A stretch of 53,202 nt of DNA from Actinomycetota bacterium (GTDB taxonomy: Bacteria; Actinomycetota; Actinomycetes; Streptosporangiales; Streptosporangiaceae): assembly GCA_027314595.1 (NCBI GenBank), contig DAHVAN010000450.1:1-53202 (forward strand), given 5' to 3'. A program made the translations under genes and the position numbers. A model generated the notes under the pieces. That model searched no databases. It was not told the DNA's origin and saw only the letters and a program-made list of their open reading frames with translations. Positions 44,413 to 52,019 of this stretch are shown here, in pieces (the first letter of the stretch is position 1; every line of letters starts with the position of its first letter).

Positions 44413-45585
44413 TCAGCGGTCGCGCACGGCGCCGGCCATGCGGCGGACGATCTCGGTGAGGATCGGGCGCGGTGTCGCGAAGTTGAGCCGCACGTGGCCG
44501 CGTCCCGCCTCGCCGCACGCCGCCCCGTCGGTGACCAGGACCTGGGCCTTGGCGAGGAAGAACTCGGCGGCGCTGCCGTCGATGCCGAGGTCACGGCAGT
44601 CGAGCCAGGCCAGGTAGGTGCCTTCGGGCATCCGGTAGCCGACACCGGGCAGGTGCTCGGCCAGCAGGCCGGCCAGCAGGCGCCGGCCGGCGTCGAGGTA
44701 CCCGACCACGTCCGAGAGCCAGGCGGCGCCGTGGCGGTAGGCAGCGATCGTCGCCCGCACGCCGGGGGTGCTGGCGCCGTGCTCGAGCATGAACCCCTGC
44801 CCGGCCCAGGCCGCCGCGTCGGCGTCGTTGGTGAGGATCATCTGCGCGCACTTGAGGCCGGGCAGGTTCCAGCCCTTGGACGCGGCCGTGGCGGTGACCG
44901 AATGGGCGGCAGCCTCGGGGCGGACGCTGGCGTACGGGATGTGCGTGCCGCCGGGGTAGACGAGCGGCGCGTGGATCTCGTCGGCGAAGACCCGTCCCCC
45001 GTTGCGGTGCACGACCTCGGCGACCGCGGCAAGTTCGCCGCGGTCGTACACCCGGCCGACCGGGTTGCACGGGTTGCACAGGACCAGCAGGTGACCGCCC
45101 GCCCTGAAGGCCGCCTCGATGCCGTCGAGGTCCAGGACAAGCCGCCCGCCGGAGACGGCCATCGGAACCTGGATGATCTCCCGGCCGAGCCATGGCGGCA
45201 CGGTGAGGAACGGCATGTACGCGGGGGTCGGCAGGATCACCGGGCTGCCCGGCCTGGAGAAAACCGTGATGGCCGCCTCCAGGCCCTTGAGCACGTCGGG
45301 CATGGGCCTGATCCTGGCCGGGTCCACCGTCCAGCCGTAGCTGTCCCGCTGCCAGTCCGCGCACGCCCGCGCCATCTCGGCGCTCGCCTGCTCGGTCAGG
45401 TAGCCGAAGTCGGCGCGCGCGATCACGTCGCGCAGCGCCGCGTCGATCGCGGGCGCGGCGCCGAAGTCCATTTCGGCCACGAACGCGCCGATGACCTCCG
45501 GGCCGCCGCGCGTCCACTTCATGCTGCCGCGGCGGCGCAGCTCGTCGATGGTGATCTGGTCGGCCGTCTCGGCGAACGTGGGCAT
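44413..45585 (-). CDS. patB: MalY/PatB-type PLP-dependent C-S lyase/aminotransferase
   Basis: The 390-aa fold-type I enzyme resembles cystathionine beta-lyase PatB/MalY: RRGSMKWTRGGPEVIGAFVAEMDF at the N-terminus, LLVLCNPCNPVGRVYDRGEL, VFADEIHAPLVYPG and the PLP Lys in TATAASKGWNLPGLKCAQ. VRLNFATPRPIL carries the carboxylate-binding Arg. It probably cleaves cystathionine or cysteine conjugates; whether it is biosynthetic or detoxifying cannot be told. ATG at 45585 with AGGTG 6 nt upstream. Confidence 0.93.
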   Translation of the reverse strand: MPTFAETADQITIDELRRRGSMKWTRGGPEVIGAFVAEMDFGAAPAIDAALRDVIARADFGYLTEQASAEMARACADWQRDSYGWTVDPARIRPMPDVLKGLEAAITVFSRPGSPVILPTPAYMPFLTVPPWLGREIIQVPMAVSGGRLVLDLDGIEAAFRAGGHLLVLCNPCNPVGRVYDRGELAAVAEVVHRNGGRVFADEIHAPLVYPGGTHIPYASVRPEAAAHSVTATAASKGWNLPGLKCAQMILTNDADAAAWAGQGFMLEHGASTPGVRATIAAYRHGAAWLSDVVGYLDAGRRLLAGLLAEHLPGVGYRMPEGTYLAWLDCRDLGIDGSAAEFFLAKAQVLVTDGAACGEAGRGHVRLNFATPRPILTEIVRRMAGAVRDR

Positions 45586-45752
45586 GGCACCTGCGCTGTC
45601 TCGGGGGGCGAGTCTCCTGCTTCACCACGGTAACAGGAGCGTTGAATGCCTCCAGGACGCGCGACAGGCGGGCCGGCGAATCGCTTCCCGGCCCTGGAGG
45701 ATTGCGCGCGGCCTGGCCGGGCTCACCCTCGACGCCGGCGCGTACCTGGGCA

Positions 45753-45813
45753 CCTGCGCATCTGGCCCAGTAGAACCGGGCTACCTGCGCATCTGGCCCA
45801 GAACGCGACACGA
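45753..45813. repeat. 31-bp-phased palindrome-pair repeat, copy B
   Basis: TGCGCA cores at 45755 and 45786 (31 bp apart), each followed by TCTGGCCCAG, ending GAACGCGACACGA. It lies 168 bp upstream of patB and ends at the first codon of the MMPL remnant. Confidence 0.82.
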
Positions 45814-46050
45814 TGATCTTCCAGGACGGCCGGCTGCAGGGGCTGCTCGCGCGGCGCCGCGCCGCAGGAGGCGGCCGTCGGCGGCATCGCCTCCAGCGCG
45901 GGCGTGGCGACCAGCGCGGGCGTGGCGACCAGCGGGGCGCGACGGTGGTGCGCGGCATCCGCGTCCCGGCCGCCCTCGCCCTGCTCGGAGAGCGCGCCTG
46001 GCGGCTGCGCCGGGCGCGTCCCGTCGGCCCTGGCCGCGTCCGCTCCGGCG
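45813..46050 (+). pseudogene. MMPL-type transporter C-terminal remnant
   Basis: Three fragments in order resemble the C-terminal half of MMPL/RND lipid transporters: MIFQDGRLQGLLA (helix 8 region), GIASSAGVATSAGVATS (the conserved GxITSAG segment, in another frame and containing an 18-bp duplication near 45895-45935), and TVVRGIRVPAALALLGERAW (last helix; family vRxxLVPAlmaLLGerawW). Large internal deletions and at least two frame changes separate them. The rest of the 477-bp gap upstream (45586-45752) holds only promoter-like sequence. Confidence 0.6.
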
Positions 46051-46062
46051 TAGGCTAGTGCG

Positions 46063-46686
46063 ATGGCGTTCGGCGGATGGCCACCGGAGGCCCTCGTGTT
46101 CTACGAGGGCCTCGAGGCCGACAACTCCAAGTCCTACTGGAGCAGCAGCAAGGCCGTCTACGAGGACAAGGTCCTGCGGCCGATGACCGAGCTTGTCGAG
46201 CTGCTCGCACCGGAATTCGGCGAGCCGAAGATCTTCCGCCCGTACCGGGACGTCCGGTTCAGCGCCGACAAGACGCCGTACAAGACGCACATCGGCGCGA
46301 TGCTCGGGCGCACCGGCTACGTGCAGTTCTCCGCCGACGGGCTCGGCGCCGGCGCGGGCATGTGGCACATGGAGCCGGACCAGCTCACCCGGTACCGCGC
46401 GGCGGTCGCCGCCGACGGCACCGGCGCCGAACTCGAGGCGATCATCGCCAGGATCGAGAAGGCCGGCGTCGAGGTACACGGCCACGGATCGCTCAAGTCG
46501 GCACCGCGCGGCTTCCCGGCCGGCCATCCGCGGATCGGGCTGCTGCGGCACAAGGGAATCACCACCTGGCAGCACTGGGATCCAGGACCGGTGCCTGGAA
46601 CGCCGGCCGCGGCGGACGAGATCCGCTCCTTCCTGCGGACGAGCACGGATTTCTGCGCCTGGCTAACCGCCAACGTCGCCGGCTGA
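46063..46686 (+). CDS. DUF2461 / TIGR02453-family protein
   Basis: The 207-aa protein fits the family throughout: FGGWPPEALVFYEGLEADNSKSYWSSSKAVYEDKVLRPM, FRPYRDVRFSADKTPYKTHIGA (the diagnostic FR.yRDvRFs.dKtPYKt), LGAGAGMWHMEPDQLTRYR and HKGITTWQHWD. Biochemical function is unknown. TAGGCT ends 6 nt before the ATG at 46063 with no Shine-Dalgarno, so leaderless translation is likely. The promoter arises within the decayed MMPL remnant. Confidence 0.92.
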   Translation: MAFGGWPPEALVFYEGLEADNSKSYWSSSKAVYEDKVLRPMTELVELLAPEFGEPKIFRPYRDVRFSADKTPYKTHIGAMLGRTGYVQFSADGLGAGAGMWHMEPDQLTRYRAAVAADGTGAELEAIIARIEKAGVEVHGHGSLKSAPRGFPAGHPRIGLLRHKGITTWQHWDPGPVPGTPAAADEIRSFLRTSTDFCAWLTANVAG

Positions 46687-46864
46687 GCGGCGCCGCGGGC
46701 GGCGGCCCGCCGCGCCGAGCGCCCCGGCCGCGATCACGACGGCGAACACGGCGGCGAACACGGCGGCGATGACGGCGAACATGGCGGCGATGGTGGCGGC
46801 GAGCCCGTAGACGGCGTGGTAGCTGAGCCCGCCGATCAGCGCGGCCCCGGCCGCCAGGGTGAGC
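46663..46864 (-). pseudogene. MFS transporter 3'-end remnant
   Basis: In the minus strand, LTLAAGAALIGGLSYHAVYGLAATIAAMFAVIAAVFA resembles the last two helices of an MFS permease, followed by a basic tail and stop at 46663. The upstream part of the gene is missing. The frame continues into antisense of the GNAT remnant. A GCGAACACGGCG-type simple repeat underlies the helix (46740-46800). Confidence 0.5.
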
Positions 46865-47074
46865 GGCTGGCTGGGCGACGGCCGGGCGCTCGTCGAGGCG
46901 GCGGCCGGCTGGGCGAAGGCGCGCGGCCACGACGCCCTGCACCTGTGGGTCACCGAGTCCAGCTTTCCCGCCCGGACGCTCTGCGAGCGGTGCGGGTTCA
47001 CGCCGGCCGGGGAACGGCAGCCGCTGCCTTCTGATCCGTCGCTGGGCGAGATCCGGATGCGGCGGGCGCTCTAA
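46865..47074 (+). pseudogene. GNAT acetyltransferase 3'-half remnant
   Basis: GDGRALVEAAAGWAKARGHDALHLWVTESSFPARTLCERCGFTPAGERQPLPSDPSLGEIRMRRAL is the C-terminal half of a GNAT enzyme, from the acetyl-CoA loop onward, ending in a proper stop. The N-terminal half is absent: directly upstream is the opposite-strand MFS remnant. A GTG at 46859 could start translation of a 71-aa fragment, but it would lack half the fold. Confidence 0.68.
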
Positions 47075-47075
47075 C

Positions 47076-48083
47076 CTAGCCCGCGGCATCCGCGAACTCG
47101 GCGCGGACGCCGAGCAGGCGCACCGGCCGGTCCGGGGTGAACTGGGCCAGGGCGGCCCGCGCGGCCTCCTCGAACGAGCCGGCGAGCGCCACCCCGTGCG
47201 TCACCGTGAGGAAAGGCGCGTAGCGGACCTTGACGACCACGCGCGCCACCGGCCGTTCGGAGACCTCATCCTCGACCTGCCGGGCCAGGCGGGCCACCTC
47301 CTCCCCCACCCTGGCCCAGTCCCTGATGTTGCGCTGGAAGGTGACCTCGCGGCCGTGTGAGCGCGCGACGTACGGCGTGGGGTCGACCTCGCCGTCGCCC
47401 CGGCCGCGGCCGAGCAGCACCAGCCAGGGGCCGGTCATCGGGCCGAACTCGGCGGCGAGCCGGTCCGGGTCGGCGTCCGCGAGCTGGCGGACCGTTGTTA
47501 TGCCAAGGCCGGCGAGCTTGGCGGCGGTCTTTGCGCCGATCCCCCAGATCGCGTCGGGCGGCCGGTCGCCGAGCAGCTCATACCAGGTCGCGGAGGTCAG
47601 CCGGAACACCCCGGCGGGCTTGCCGTAACCGGTCGCGATCTTCGCCTGGAGCTTGTTCTCGCCGATGCCGACCGAGCAGTCCAGGCTGGTCGCCGCCTTG
47701 ACGTCGGCGGCCAGCCCGCGGGCGAACGCCTCGGGGTCGCCGGTGTCCACGCCGACGAACGCCTCGTCCCAGCCCAGCACCTCCACCGGTTCCCCGCTGT
47801 CCCGCAGCACGGCCATGACCTCGGCGGAGACCGCGTTGTAGGCGGCGGCGTCCACCGGCAGGAAAACGCAGTCCGGGCAGCGCTTCCTGGCGGTGCGCAA
47901 CGGCTGGCCGGAGTGCACCCCGAACTCGCGAGCCTCGTAGGAGGCGGTGCTCACCACGCCGCGCTTGCCGGGGTCGCCGTCGCCGCCGACCACGACGGGC
48001 TTGCCGCGCAACTCGGGACGGCGGAGCACCTCGACGGCGGCGATGAACTGGTCGAGGTCCACGTGCAGCACCCAGCGTGTCAC
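47076..48083 (-). CDS. dinB: Y-family DNA polymerase, DinB2-type (no beta-clamp tail)
   Basis: The 335-aa translesion polymerase has palm motifs HVDLDQFIAAVE (catalytic Asp9, residues 7-18) and GWDEAFVGVD (catalytic Asp-Glu). It also has VSTASYEAREFGVHSGQPLRTA and the little-finger domain. The steric-gate position that is Tyr/Phe in most DinB proteins is Ile14 here. Mycobacterial DinB2 has Leu at this site and accepts ribonucleotides. No C-terminal clamp-binding peptide is seen. GTG start at 48083, with AATACT 6 nt upstream suggesting a leaderless message. 3' end meets the GNAT remnant (1-bp gap). Confidence 0.9.
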   Translation of the reverse strand: MTRWVLHVDLDQFIAAVEVLRRPELRGKPVVVGGDGDPGKRGVVSTASYEAREFGVHSGQPLRTARKRCPDCVFLPVDAAAYNAVSAEVMAVLRDSGEPVEVLGWDEAFVGVDTGDPEAFARGLAADVKAATSLDCSVGIGENKLQAKIATGYGKPAGVFRLTSATWYELLGDRPPDAIWGIGAKTAAKLAGLGITTVRQLADADPDRLAAEFGPMTGPWLVLLGRGRGDGEVDPTPYVARSHGREVTFQRNIRDWARVGEEVARLARQVEDEVSERPVARVVVKVRYAPFLTVTHGVALAGSFEEAARAALAQFTPDRPVRLLGVRAEFADAAG

Positions 48084-48138
48084 GATCGGAGTATTACCCC
48101 GATCCGCCGCGGGCTGACGGCCCGTGCCGGGCCGCGCG

Positions 48139-48744
48139 TCAGCCGTCCGTCCACTTGCCGGCGATCACCGGAGTCCATGAGATCAGCTTGCCGAGCAGCG
48201 GCCCGGGCTCGGACTCGGTGATCACCATCTCGCGGTGGGCCGGGACCACGAAGCCCTCGCGCGTGGCGGTGTCGAGCATCTTGGTCAGCGGCGCGAAGTA
48301 GCCGGCGACGTCGAGGATCCCGCATGGCTTGGCGTGGATGCCGAGCTGGGTCCAGGTGAGCGCCTCGAAGAACTCGTCAAGCGTCCCGAAGCCGCCGGGG
48401 AGCATGATGAACGCGTCCGCGGCATCCGCCATCGCCGCCTTGCGCTCGTGCATGGTCTCGACGACGGTGAGCTCGGTCAGCCCGCGATGCGCCACCTCCT
48501 TCCCGACGAGCGCGCGGGTGATGACGCCGTGCACCTCGCCGCCGCCGCCGAGGGCCGCGTCCGCGAGGACGCCCATGAGCCCGCGGCGGCCGCCGCCGTA
48601 GACCAGCCTGATGCCGCGCTCGGCGAGCAGCCGTCCAAGGCTGGCCGCCGCGCCGGCGTACGCCGGGTCCGTGCCGCGGTTCGTTCCGCAGTAGGCGGCG
48701 ATCGCCAGGGGGCCGACGCCCGGGGCCCGCTGCCCGCTAGGCAT
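48139..48744 (-). CDS. LOG-family (TIGR00730) nucleotide 5'-monophosphate phosphoribohydrolase
   Basis: The 201-aa Rossmann-fold protein has IRLVYGGGRRGLMGVLADAAL and the active-site motif MLPGGFGTLDEFFEALTWTQLG (PGGxGTxxE), plus TMHERKAAMADAADAFI. The family releases free bases from nucleoside monophosphates, for example cytokinin activation in plants; in bacteria the physiological substrate is usually unclear. ATG at 48744 overlaps the aldo/keto reductase stop by 8 bp, so the two genes form an operon. Confidence 0.92.
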   Translation of the reverse strand: MPSGQRAPGVGPLAIAAYCGTNRGTDPAYAGAAASLGRLLAERGIRLVYGGGRRGLMGVLADAALGGGGEVHGVITRALVGKEVAHRGLTELTVVETMHERKAAMADAADAFIMLPGGFGTLDEFFEALTWTQLGIHAKPCGILDVAGYFAPLTKMLDTATREGFVVPAHREMVITESEPGPLLGKLISWTPVIAGKWTDG

Positions 48745-49666
48745 CCGCGCGCCGCAGGCGCTTCCTGGCCTCCTCGTACAGGCCGCCGGGCAGCGGGCCC
48801 CGCTCCGCCACGGCGATGTTGCCCTCGAGGTGGGCGGGGTTGGCCGTGCCGACGATCGTGCTCGACAGGCCGGGGTGGCTCAGCGTGAAGCGGAGCACGA
48901 ACTCCATGCGCGACATGCCGCTGTCCGCGAGCAGGTCCTCCACGCCGGAAACCTGCCACCGGCGCTGGCTCTCCTGCGCGGCGAGGCCGATCGGGCCGGT
49001 GCTCCAGTTCTTGTCGTCGGCGGCGGCCCCGCGCGCGGCGCCGCCGCGGATCAGCGTGCCCGCGCCGGTGCTGACGGCTTCGGTGATGAGGTCCTCGTGC
49101 TCGCGCTGCAGCGCCGAATAGGGGATCTGGAACACGTCGAAGACGTCCATGGCGATGTGCCCGGGCAGGTTCGGCAGGATGCCCGACATGCCGATGAAGC
49201 GGACCTTGCCCTCATCCCGCAGTTCGGTGAGGGTCTCGACGGTGCGGTTGTCCGTCAGTTCGGCGACGCTCGGCGACATGTGCACCTGCACCAGGTCCAG
49301 GCGGTCGGTGCGCAGGCGGCGCAGGCTCTGCTCGACGTCCGCCCGCACGTTGGCGGGGCTGTAGTCGTGCGGGTACGGCGGCGGCGCGTCGGTGGGGAAC
49401 TCGAGCGGGCACCCGCACTTGGAGGCCAGGAAGAACTCCTCCCTGCGGTGGCCGATGTGGCGGCCGATGAGCTCCTCGCTCCTGCCGTAGTCGGGCGAGG
49501 TGTCGATCAGGTTGATCCCGCCGTCGAGCACAGCGTTGAGCAGGCGTCCAGCGTCCACGTCGTCGATCCGCGGCCCCCGCGGCTGTCCTCTCAGCTCCAT
49601 GGCCCCGTAGCCGAGGATGGTCACGTCCGCGCCGGTGCGCCCGAGGGCTCGCTTCATGATCGCCAT
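48737..49666 (-). CDS. Aldo/keto reductase
   Basis: 309-aa NADPH-dependent TIM-barrel oxidoreductase with catalytic tetrad positions visible: Asp and Tyr in LIDTSPDYGRSEELIG, Lys in FFLASKCG, His in LDLVQVHMSPS. The C-terminal STIVGTANPAHLEGNIAVAE is the cofactor-binding end. Substrate unknown. The ATG at 49666 is preceded by TAGCGT with a 7-nt spacer, so it is predicted leaderless, sharing a bidirectional promoter with the SRPBCC gene 24 bp away. Confidence 0.93.
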   Translation of the reverse strand: MAIMKRALGRTGADVTILGYGAMELRGQPRGPRIDDVDAGRLLNAVLDGGINLIDTSPDYGRSEELIGRHIGHRREEFFLASKCGCPLEFPTDAPPPYPHDYSPANVRADVEQSLRRLRTDRLDLVQVHMSPSVAELTDNRTVETLTELRDEGKVRFIGMSGILPNLPGHIAMDVFDVFQIPYSALQREHEDLITEAVSTGAGTLIRGGAARGAAADDKNWSTGPIGLAAQESQRRWQVSGVEDLLADSGMSRMEFVLRFTLSHPGLSSTIVGTANPAHLEGNIAVAERGPLPGGLYEEARKRLRRADA

Positions 49667-49690
49667 GAACGCAACGCTATCGTGTTGCCT
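49667..49690. promoter_or_regulatory. Bidirectional leaderless promoter with overlapping -10 boxes
   Basis: Only 24 bp separate two divergent start codons. The minus-strand -10 TAGCGT (49679-49674) and plus-strand -10 TATCGT (49678-49683) overlap by two bases in the near-palindrome ACGCTATCGT. Each box is 7 nt from its start codon. Confidence 0.62.
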
Positions 49691-50161
49691 GTGCAGACAC
49701 CGCTGACATATTCGGAGTCGATCGTCATCGACCGCTCCCCCGAAGACCTGTACCGCATGATCTCGGACGTGACCCGCATGGGCGAATGGAGCCCAGTGTG
49801 CAAGGCGTGCTGGTGGGACGAGGGCGACGGCCCGCGAGTCGGCGCCTGGTTCACCGGTCGCAACGAGTCACCGGAGCGCGAGCCGTGGGAGACGCGGTCC
49901 CAGGTCGTGGCGGCGTCCCCCGGCGAGGAGTTCGCGTTCGCGGTCGGCGGCAGCTGGGCGCGGTGGGGCTACACGTTCACGCCCGTAGCCGGCGGGACTT
50001 CGGTGACCGAGTCCTGGGAGGTGCTTCCCGAGGGTCTCACGCGGTTCGGGGAACGGTTCGGAGCCGACGCGCCGGGACAGCTTGCCCGCCGGTTCGAGGC
50101 GGCGCGGACCGGGATCCCCGAGACGCTCGCCGCCCTGAAGCGGGCCGCCGAGTCGGGCTGA
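49691..50161 (+). CDS. SRPBCC / polyketide cyclase-like protein
   Basis: 156-aa START-like protein beginning at GTG 49691: QTPLTYSESIVIDRSPEDLYRMISDVTRMGEWSPVCKACWWDEGDGPRVGAWFTGRNESP, with the SRPBCC substrate cavity pattern. YTFTPVAGGTSVTESWEV and a C-terminal helix (LARRFEAARTGIPETLAALKRAAE) follow. It may bind a lipid or polyketide-like ligand; no catalytic residue is assigned. TATCGT ends 7 nt before the GTG; leaderless. Confidence 0.87.
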   Translation: MQTPLTYSESIVIDRSPEDLYRMISDVTRMGEWSPVCKACWWDEGDGPRVGAWFTGRNESPEREPWETRSQVVAASPGEEFAFAVGGSWARWGYTFTPVAGGTSVTESWEVLPEGLTRFGERFGADAPGQLARRFEAARTGIPETLAALKRAAESG

Positions 50162-50169
50162 GCCGGGCT

Positions 50170-50810
50170 CAGGACCGTCCGCTCGGGCGCCGGGGCCGCG
50201 GGCGCCGGGGCCGCGGGCGCCTCGGCCGCGGTTGCCGGGGACGCGGGCGCCTCGGCCGCGGGTGATAGCGCGGCCCAGCCGTAGAGGGCCAGCGGGTAGA
50301 CGAAGTAGCCGAACCGGGTCGCCGGGGACAGGGCGAACAGGGCGAACAGCCGGAGAGCGATCCGCGCGACAGCACGTTCCGGTGTGGCCGGCGGCCTGGA
50401 TACCAGCGACACGGCCAGCGTCAGGCCCGCCGCGGCCAGCAGGGCGATCGCGGCGGTGTGCCCGGCATGCCCGAGCGTGGCGAGCAGGTGGCCGGGCAGC
50501 GGGCGCTGCGCCGGAGTGCGCGCGGCGGTCAGGCCAGCGGGTACGCGATGGTGTTCTGGAATATGACGGCGGGATGGGCCAGCGCCGCGGGCGCGAGCGT
50601 CACGGCCAGCGCTATGGCAGCACCAAGCGCCATGCCGCCGAACCTGACGGCGGCGCGGGCACCGTCCCGCCTGGCGACCATGACGACGGCGACGGCAAGC
50701 GCCGGCCAGGCGGTGTACTTCATGGCGCAGGCGACGCCGAAGACCGCGGCCTGCTGCCACAGACCCGCGCGGACCCGGATGAGCAACGCCAGGGCCAGGC
50801 AGGTCATGGC
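50170..50810 (-). pseudogene. GT87 (DUF2029) membrane mannosyltransferase remnant with frameshift
   Basis: Minus-strand fragments QQAAVFGVACAMKYTAWPALAVAVVMV and PAVIFQNTIAYPL, then after a one-base shift GLTAARTPAQRPLPGHLLATLG and ATRFGYFVYPLALYGWAAL, are in the order of the C-terminal half of polyprenol-mannose GT87 enzymes. CTGGCCTG at about 50530-50537 should read CTGGGCCTG for YPLGLT; loss of one G creates the TGA. The N-terminal catalytic half is absent upstream. Confidence 0.7.
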
Positions 50811-50929
50811 GATGATGGGCGGGCGAGCCGGCCTGGGGCGAGCCGGCCTGGGGCGCCGAGCGAGCCGAAGGTGGCTGCCGCGAGCCAGGGCCGCGCGTCG
50901 CCGAGCGAACGGTCGCGCACGCGACACCC

Positions 50930-51110
50930 GAGGCCGGGGCCGGGCCGACGGGCGATGCGACGAGGTGGCTGCTGTTCGGCCCGTTCCTGCCGAGGACCTG
51001 GCGGACGCTCGCCAGCGTGATCGCCTCGCTCGCGGCCGGCGGGGCGTTCGCCGCGGTCGTGCTCGTCGCGCTCGCCGCCGGCGTCACCTGGCTGGCCCGC
51101 CGTAACGATG
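50930..51110 (+). pseudogene. Membrane-protein fragment
   Basis: Plus frame TRWLLFGPFLPRTWRTLASVIASLAAGGAFAAVVLVALAAGVTWLARR has a coding look and a long hydrophobic stretch. It resembles the membrane sensor segment of some actinobacterial histidine kinases, but it has no start region, and downstream sequence loses coding character. Identification is tentative. Confidence 0.3.
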
Positions 51111-51841
51111 TGGCTACTGGTCTTCGGCGCCGGCCTGGCGGCACGCTTCGTATGGCGAGTTGTCCGCCGCGCAGGCAGGCGACAGTCGGGCAGGACCAGG
51201 CGGTCGGCCATCAGGTGGAGCGCTTTCGGCCGGACCGCGGAATGTGGCGGGCGGGGGTGCGGTGAAGCGCGGCGGCGGGGCGGCCAGCGGGGCCATCGGC
51301 GGGGCGGGTGGGGCCAGGAAGCATCGGCGGATCTCCTCATCGGGGTGATATAGGTACCGCCGGTGCTTCGGTGTTTTCCGGCCCCCGGTCGATCCTGGTG
51401 GCCTATTCGTCCGGTGTGGCCGCCCGCATGCCCGCGTTGGCGGGCGGCGGTGCCCGCGCGGCTGCCGGCCTGGGTGTCCGGCGCGCTCCCGGTCCGGGGG
51501 TGCAGGGGCCCGGGCCCGCGCCGCGGCCCCCGCCAGCCGGCGGGGGCGGTGTTCGCCCGCCTGGCGGGCGGGCGGCGGGGCGGTCGCCGGGCACTTTACG
51601 CATAAAAAATACCCCAAATGGGGCAAGACGGGCGCGAAAGTGGTCATTTCATGGAGGAAGTGGACGCGCGGGGCTGGACGGGCGGCTGAGGTGAGGCTGA
51701 GGTGAGGGCCGTCACCCGTAGGCCTCCCGGAATTCCATCAATCTTCCCTGATGCGCTCTCGTCCCGCAGAGCGCGCACCGCCACGCCGGCCGGGCGCGGA
51801 CTCGCCCCGGTGTGACGGTCTCGCGAAGCGGGCCCGGGGCC

Positions 51842-51863
51842 GTTCGGAAGAAGTTCACGAAGA
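51842..51863 (+). promoter_or_regulatory. PHO-box-like direct repeat
   Basis: Two adjacent 11-bp units, GTTCGGAAGAA and GTTCACGAAGA, fit the Streptomyces PhoP direct-repeat layout (GTTCACC plus 4 nt). The second unit matches 6 of 7 core bases and the first 4 of 7. They lie ~160 bp upstream of a secreted phosphoesterase gene. Confidence 0.4.
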
Positions 51864-51917
51864 TGATCGCCGGGGTTTGCTGCGTGAATCTTCTGCTTCC
51901 ACATGCCACGTTTAGCG

Positions 51918-51929
51918 TCACGTACGTGA
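51918..51929. promoter_or_regulatory. Perfect 12-bp palindrome upstream of phosphoesterase
   Basis: TCACGTACGTGA, self-complementary over all 12 bases, 91 bp before the start codon. Candidate operator; binding protein unknown. Confidence 0.4.
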
Positions 51930-52019
51930 TTCGGGCGGCCTGCGGCGATGGGACCGGTTCTGCGGCCATTCCCGCCGGCCGCGCATCCTCCATTCCCCTG
52001 CCCCAGGAGGTACCAGGAC

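Larger units (their letters stand above)
50162..52019. other. Decayed region between SRPBCC and phosphoesterase genes
   Basis: 1.86 kb without an intact gene. It includes a GT87 remnant (minus, 50170-50810), a 15-bp tandem repeat (GGGGCGAGCCGGCCT, ~50818-50852) and a plus-strand membrane-protein remnant (50930-51110). A very GC-rich stretch with nested hairpins follows (51420-51595, e.g. CCCCCGCC/GGCGGGGG near 51527-51548). Then comes a lower-GC promoter region with a PHO-box-like repeat and a palindrome. Confidence 0.65.

Noticed and set aside
46859-47074. Complete small GNAT enzyme
   Set aside because: Only the C-terminal half of the fold is encoded, so it is treated as a remnant.
51108-51353. 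Short plus-strand membrane protein (MWLLVFGAGLAARFVW...)
   Set aside because: Loses coding character after ~20 residues, has no promoter or ribosome-binding site and lies in a decayed region.
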